Part shown: piece after piece, positions 23,641 through 26,197 of the stretch | How the letters are laid out: the number at the start of each line of letters is the position of its first letter | Numbering within the stretch: position 1 is the stretch's first letter | From: CALXVA01 sp964587175 | GTDB lineage: Bacteria; Bacillota; Clostridia; TANB77; CAG-508 | Reading direction: 5' to 3' | Length of the DNA: 26,197 nucleotides | Assembly: GCA_964587175.1 (NCBI GenBank) | Contig: CAZPKK010000018.1 | Span: 1-26,197, forward strand | The notes under the pieces: model-generated | Databases searched by the model: none | The model's input: the letters and a program-made list of their open reading frames with translations, nothing else | Told to the model about the DNA's origin: nothing | Position numbers and translations under genes: made by a program

Positions 23641-24238
23641 ATGTCTAATAGTTTTTTTTCGTCTTTTAGATCCTTTTTTATTATTTTAATAATTATTATC
23701 ATTTTAGTTTCTCTATTTTTTGTTCCATTTATTTCTGACGCATCTTTTGATTATATTGATTTTCCTAATATTGTTATTGATATTAGTTCTTCTGGCTATG
23801 CATGGCCTTCTCCTGGTTATACCACAATCAATTCGTATTTTGGTCACAGAACTTCCCCTACTTCTCGGTGCTTCTAGCTACCATTCTGGTTTAGATATTA
23901 ATGCTCCTGAGGGTAGTAAGTTTATTGCAGTTACATCAGGCACAATTACTTTTACTGGATTTTTAGGAGGTGGCGGATATACAATCACATTAACTTCTGG
24001 TGATTACAAATTTACTTATTGCCATGTTTCTCCAAATTATATTGTTGAAGAAGGAGATTATGTTTATCAAGGTCAAGTTATTGGTCAGGTTGGTCCTAAA
24101 AATGTTTATGGTGTTAAAGGTAATCAATATTATGATGAAGATGGTAATCCTACAAATGGTGCTACTACTGGCCCTCATCTTCATTTCGGAGTTAGACTTA
24201 ATGGAAATTATATTGATCCTTTAACTTTATTTGAGTGA
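23641..24238 (+). pseudogene. M23 (LytM-type) peptidase, split by a single-base frameshift
   Basis: ATG 23641 follows AGGAGG by seven bases. It encodes a TM anchor (about residues 11-32), then DYIDFPNIVID and the family segment SPGYTTINSYFGHRTSPTS, and runs into TAG at 23875-23877. Skipping one base at about 23866 (the C in TCTCGGTGC) restores GASSYHSGLDINAPEGS. That frame continues through HVSPNYIVEEGDYVYQGQVIGQVG to the HLHFGV motif and TGA 24236-24238. Both zinc-binding motifs (HxxxD in YHSGLDI, HxH in HLH) are intact, and the repaired product would have 198 residues. Causes could be an assembly or read error, a recent mutation, or less likely a programmed +1 shift at the rare CGG codon. 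Intact members are peptidoglycan endopeptidases or amidase activators. Confidence 0.8.
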
Positions 24239-24276
24239 GCAAAATTATAGAGGCAGAATTTGCTCTACCCCTTTTG
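24235..24276 (+). terminator. Weak hairpin after M23 gene
   Basis: GAGCAAAATT and AATTTGCTC pair with one bulged A around a loop, followed by ACCCCTTTT. The short T-run makes it a weak terminator candidate. Confidence 0.4.
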
Positions 24277-24301
24277 TATAAATAAATATATTTTCATAGT
24301 T

Positions 24302-24916
24302 TTATTCTTCAGAAGTTCCTTCATCAATTATTTTTTTGATTTCCTCGTATTTTTCTTTTACATTTTCTACACAATGTATGTATATACCATTTCTAGCAGA
24401 CATATTTTTTCCGTTTACATATCCACTTGAAGCATTTGTATATATTCTAATTGTTCCTATATTAAATGCTCTTTCTAAAATATTTTGATGCATAGCAACT
24501 TCTCTTATATATTTGTATTTTAATTCTTTTTCTTCTTTATTTAAGAAGCCATCTCTATATTCTATTTTTGTGTTATAAAAATTATACTCGAGATAATCAT
24601 ATTGTTTTTTGTTAAATATAAGTTTTATTAGTACACATAGTACCATAATTGCTAATATAATTATTCTGATAATTGGGAATAATAATAATGCCCACAAACC
24701 TAAGCAAAAAAGTATAATTAGTGTATAAAATACTACTCCCAATATAGTTGTTACTAGTTTATATCCTACATTAAAAGTTGGTTTTAATGTATATTTAATT
24801 TCATTATCTTCTATTTTTTCTTTTTTTGGAACTGAGTTTTGATTTGTTGATGTACCACAATTTGGACAAAATTTATCTGTATCTTCCATTTTTGTTCCAC
24901 ATTTTATACAAAACAT
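24302..24916 (-). CDS. Zinc-ribbon membrane protein with bacterial PH-like domain (copy 2)
   Basis: 204 residues. The N-terminal zinc ribbon has C3, C6, C17 and C20 (FCIKCG and FCPNCG). A linker and two TM helices (about 52-72 and 76-98) follow. The C-terminal domain, about 110-195, contains YDYLEYNFYNTKIEYRDGFL and KELKYKYIREVAMHQNILER, a pattern of bPH_2/DUF304 domains. The layout parallels the next gene (24940-25533) closely, so the pair is a tandem duplication. It lies 23 bases downstream of its partner with a G-rich binding site (AAAGGGGGG) and is probably co-transcribed. The function is unknown; bPH domains are thought to bind membranes or partners. Confidence 0.8.
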   Translation of the reverse strand: MFCIKCGTKMEDTDKFCPNCGTSTNQNSVPKKEKIEDNEIKYTLKPTFNVGYKLVTTILGVVFYTLIILFCLGLWALLLFPIIRIIILAIMVLCVLIKLIFNKKQYDYLEYNFYNTKIEYRDGFLNKEEKELKYKYIREVAMHQNILERAFNIGTIRIYTNASSGYVNGKNMSARNGIYIHCVENVKEKYEEIKKIIDEGTSEE

Positions 24917-24939
24917 ATGCTTGCTTCCCCCCTTTGTTT

Positions 24940-25533
24940 TTAGACATCGATTATTTCTTTTATTTGTTTATATACTTCATTTACATTTTCTACAGAACCA
25001 ATAAATATTCCGTTTCCCGGTCCTGTTTCTGCATTTGTAAACAATATAATTCTTCCTAGATTGAAAAATCTTTGTACAAAAGTTTGACTCATTGTAATTT
25101 CTCTTATGTATTTATATTTTACTTCTTTTTCAGATACATTTAAGAAGCTATCTCTATATCTTACTTTTGTTTTATAGAAGTCGTAAGTATAACAATCAAA
25201 TTGCTTTTTAGTAATTAGTGCATGTATTAACACTATTATTCCAACAACCAAAAATATAGCTACAGCAAATATTGCAAAAATAAACATTCCTAGTGCTCCT
25301 CCCATAATTGCAAACATTACTCCTAGTATTACTATTAAAATTATATAGAATATTATTGATGGTAATGCCATATAAGTAAATTTGAAAGTAGGTTTTACTC
25401 TTAATTGTATTTCTTCATCTGGAATTTTCTCTTTTTTTGCTTCTTCTACTAATCCTTCATTTATTTTTGTACCACAGTTTGTACAAAAAGCTGCTGTGTC
25501 TGGTAATTCTGTACCACATTTTCTACAAAACAT
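24940..25533 (-). CDS. Zinc-ribbon membrane protein with bacterial PH-like domain (copy 1)
   Basis: 197 residues. The zinc ribbon FCRKCG...FCTNCG has C3, C6, C17 and C20. The linker is rich in Glu and Lys. Two TM helices lie at about 54-77 and 80-107, the second long and Ala/Gly/Val-rich. The PH-like domain contains FDCYTYDFYKTKVRYRDSFL and KEVKYKYIREITMSQTFVQR and ends in VYKQIKEIIDV. It shares its order of domains and many residues with the downstream paralogue but lacks the extra loop (VNGKNMSARN) seen there. The start is ATG 25533 behind GAGAGGAG. It is preceded by a consensus promoter and forms a two-gene unit. Confidence 0.8.
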   Translation of the reverse strand: MFCRKCGTELPDTAAFCTNCGTKINEGLVEEAKKEKIPDEEIQLRVKPTFKFTYMALPSIIFYIILIVILGVMFAIMGGALGMFIFAIFAVAIFLVVGIIVLIHALITKKQFDCYTYDFYKTKVRYRDSFLNVSEKEVKYKYIREITMSQTFVQRFFNLGRIILFTNAETGPGNGIFIGSVENVNEVYKQIKEIIDV

Positions 25534-25569
25534 CCTTTTTCTCCTCTCTTTTTATTTTTTTACAGAAAT

Positions 25570-25598
25570 ATTATATTATTATTAGTCTATTTTTGCAA
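25570..25598 (-). promoter_or_regulatory. Promoter of the zinc-ribbon gene pair
   Basis: On the minus strand, TTGCAA (25593-25598), 17 bases, perfect TATAAT (25570-25575), about 37 bases before the ATG. Confidence 0.8.
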
Positions 25599-25607
25599 TA
25601 TTTTCAG

Positions 25608-25656
25608 ACAAAAAAAGACATACAGTCAGGTAAAACTTTCTGTATATCTTTTTTGT
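25608..25656 (-). terminator. Terminator of CD1247-like gene
   Basis: An 18/17-base imperfect stem: ACAAAAAAAGACATACAG pairs with CTGTATATCTTTTTTGT around a 14-base loop. It is followed by TTTTTTTGT on the minus strand and abuts the next promoter. Confidence 0.8.
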
Positions 25657-25659
25657 TAT

Positions 25660-26163
25660 TTACATATCTTCATCGTCTTCTTTTTTCTTATCATTTTTGT
25701 ATTTTCCTTCATCTTCTGCCATACCTTCTCCATAGCAGTGAGAACAATTTCCTGGACAAGAAAACTCCTCATCAGTATTCCAATCTAATTCTATAATATT
25801 ATTACATTGTGGGCATTTTATTTCATCTTTTTCCTCATCTGTAATATCTGTAGTAAATTCATAATTACAATAGGGACAAACAATTTCAAACTCATATCCA
25901 TCTTCGTCCTCTTCATATATGTCTTCCTCTATCCCATCTACAATAGATTGAACATTGCTAAGTCTATTATTTATTTCTACTTGTCTTTCTTCTATACTTT
26001 TAATTCTTTCATCTGTTAAAAAAGTCAATCTATCTACAATATCCATAAATACTACTGTCAATTCCATAAACTTTTCTTTTGCAATGGCTAGATCTTCTTT
26101 GTCTTTTATATTAGATTCTAACTCTTCTAATATTTTTTTGTACTTACCATTAATATCAGACAT
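25660..26163 (-). CDS. CD1247-like protein with C-terminal zinc ribbon
   Basis: 167 residues. The N-terminal helical part (about 1-85, MSDINGKYKKILEELESN to NRLSNVQSIV) resembles the CD1247 N-terminal domain of clostridia. An acidic stretch (EEDIYEEDEDGYE) is followed by a zinc ribbon with CPYCNYEF and CPQCNN. A second Cys/His cluster, SCPGNCSHCYGEG, comes next, and the C-terminus is highly acidic and basic. The start is ATG 26163 behind AAGGAGG. No catalytic motif is visible and the role is unknown; a nucleic-acid or protein-binding adaptor is only a guess. The gene's promoter must lie at or beyond the window edge. Confidence 0.7.
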   Translation of the reverse strand: MSDINGKYKKILEELESNIKDKEDLAIAKEKFMELTVVFMDIVDRLTFLTDERIKSIEERQVEINNRLSNVQSIVDGIEEDIYEEDEDGYEFEIVCPYCNYEFTTDITDEEKDEIKCPQCNNIIELDWNTDEEFSCPGNCSHCYGEGMAEDEGKYKNDKKKEDDEDM

Positions 26164-26197
26164 ATATAATAATTTCCTCCTTATACTCTTTCCATAT

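Noticed and set aside
1..26197. CRISPR array, prophage or integrative element
   Set aside because: No regularly spaced direct repeats, no cas, integrase, terminase or transposase genes were seen. The phage-holin-family protein is a chromosomal type with no phage neighbours.

Overview
The window looks like chromosomal DNA of a low-GC member of the Bacillota, most likely an uncultured anaerobic clostridium. The coding regions are very AT-rich, with strong AGGAGG-type ribosome binding sites and sigma-A-like promoters. The gene set is Gram-positive: a PASTA-tailed class A PBP, a YlbF-family protein, DUF421/DUF4363, a CD1247-like protein and a tmRNA. No synteny or database search was possible, so this placement is inference.

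Layout. (1) 1-4300: the 3' part of a GH57/DUF1957 branching enzyme converges on a minus-strand unit of alpha-glucan phosphorylase plus a 54-residue membrane protein. (2) 4300-6020: a DUF421/DUF4363 pair on the minus strand, then a pfam04020-type holin-like membrane protein on the plus strand, with a dyad-rich region between them. (3) 6020-8180: ispH (minus) and an RluA-type pseudouridine synthase (plus). The synthase converges on ftsH through a long imperfect inverted repeat that contains the stop codons of both genes. (4) 8173-15230: a tightly packed minus-strand cluster in the order class A PBP, cysS, a DUF1189-like membrane protein, ftsH. (5) 15350-18260: rpsO-pnp with its own promoter and terminator, and structured RNA between the two genes. 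(6) 18331-20940: a membrane metallopeptidase, a YlbF-family protein and a GT4 glycogen-synthase-like glycosyltransferase, all minus. (7) 21149-21600: ssrA (tmRNA) with promoter and terminator. (8) 21612-24240: a multi-pass membrane protein (minus), a compact GC-rich transcription unit, tRNA-Trp, a GtrA-family protein and a frameshifted M23 peptidase. (9) 24300-26163: two tandem zinc-ribbon/PH-like membrane proteins and a CD1247-like zinc-ribbon protein, all minus.

How they fit together. The branching enzyme, the phosphorylase and the GT4 enzyme point to alpha-glucan (glycogen) synthesis and breakdown, although the GT4 gene is about 15 kb away. rpsO/pnp, the YlbF protein, tmRNA, tRNA-Trp, cysS and the RluA enzyme are RNA and translation functions. 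PBP1, M23 and GtrA are envelope functions.

The most unusual locus is 22337-22905. An extended -10 promoter, a 15-codon leader ORF, a 138-codon ORF and a strong terminator sit in about 570 bp. Two 60-base rows inside the ORF that I counted are 57% and 63% GC, far above the flanks. The sequence from 22447 to 22889 can be drawn as ten successive non-overlapping hairpins, several of 13-14 bp. It may be a transferred small gene, a structured RNA, or both at once.
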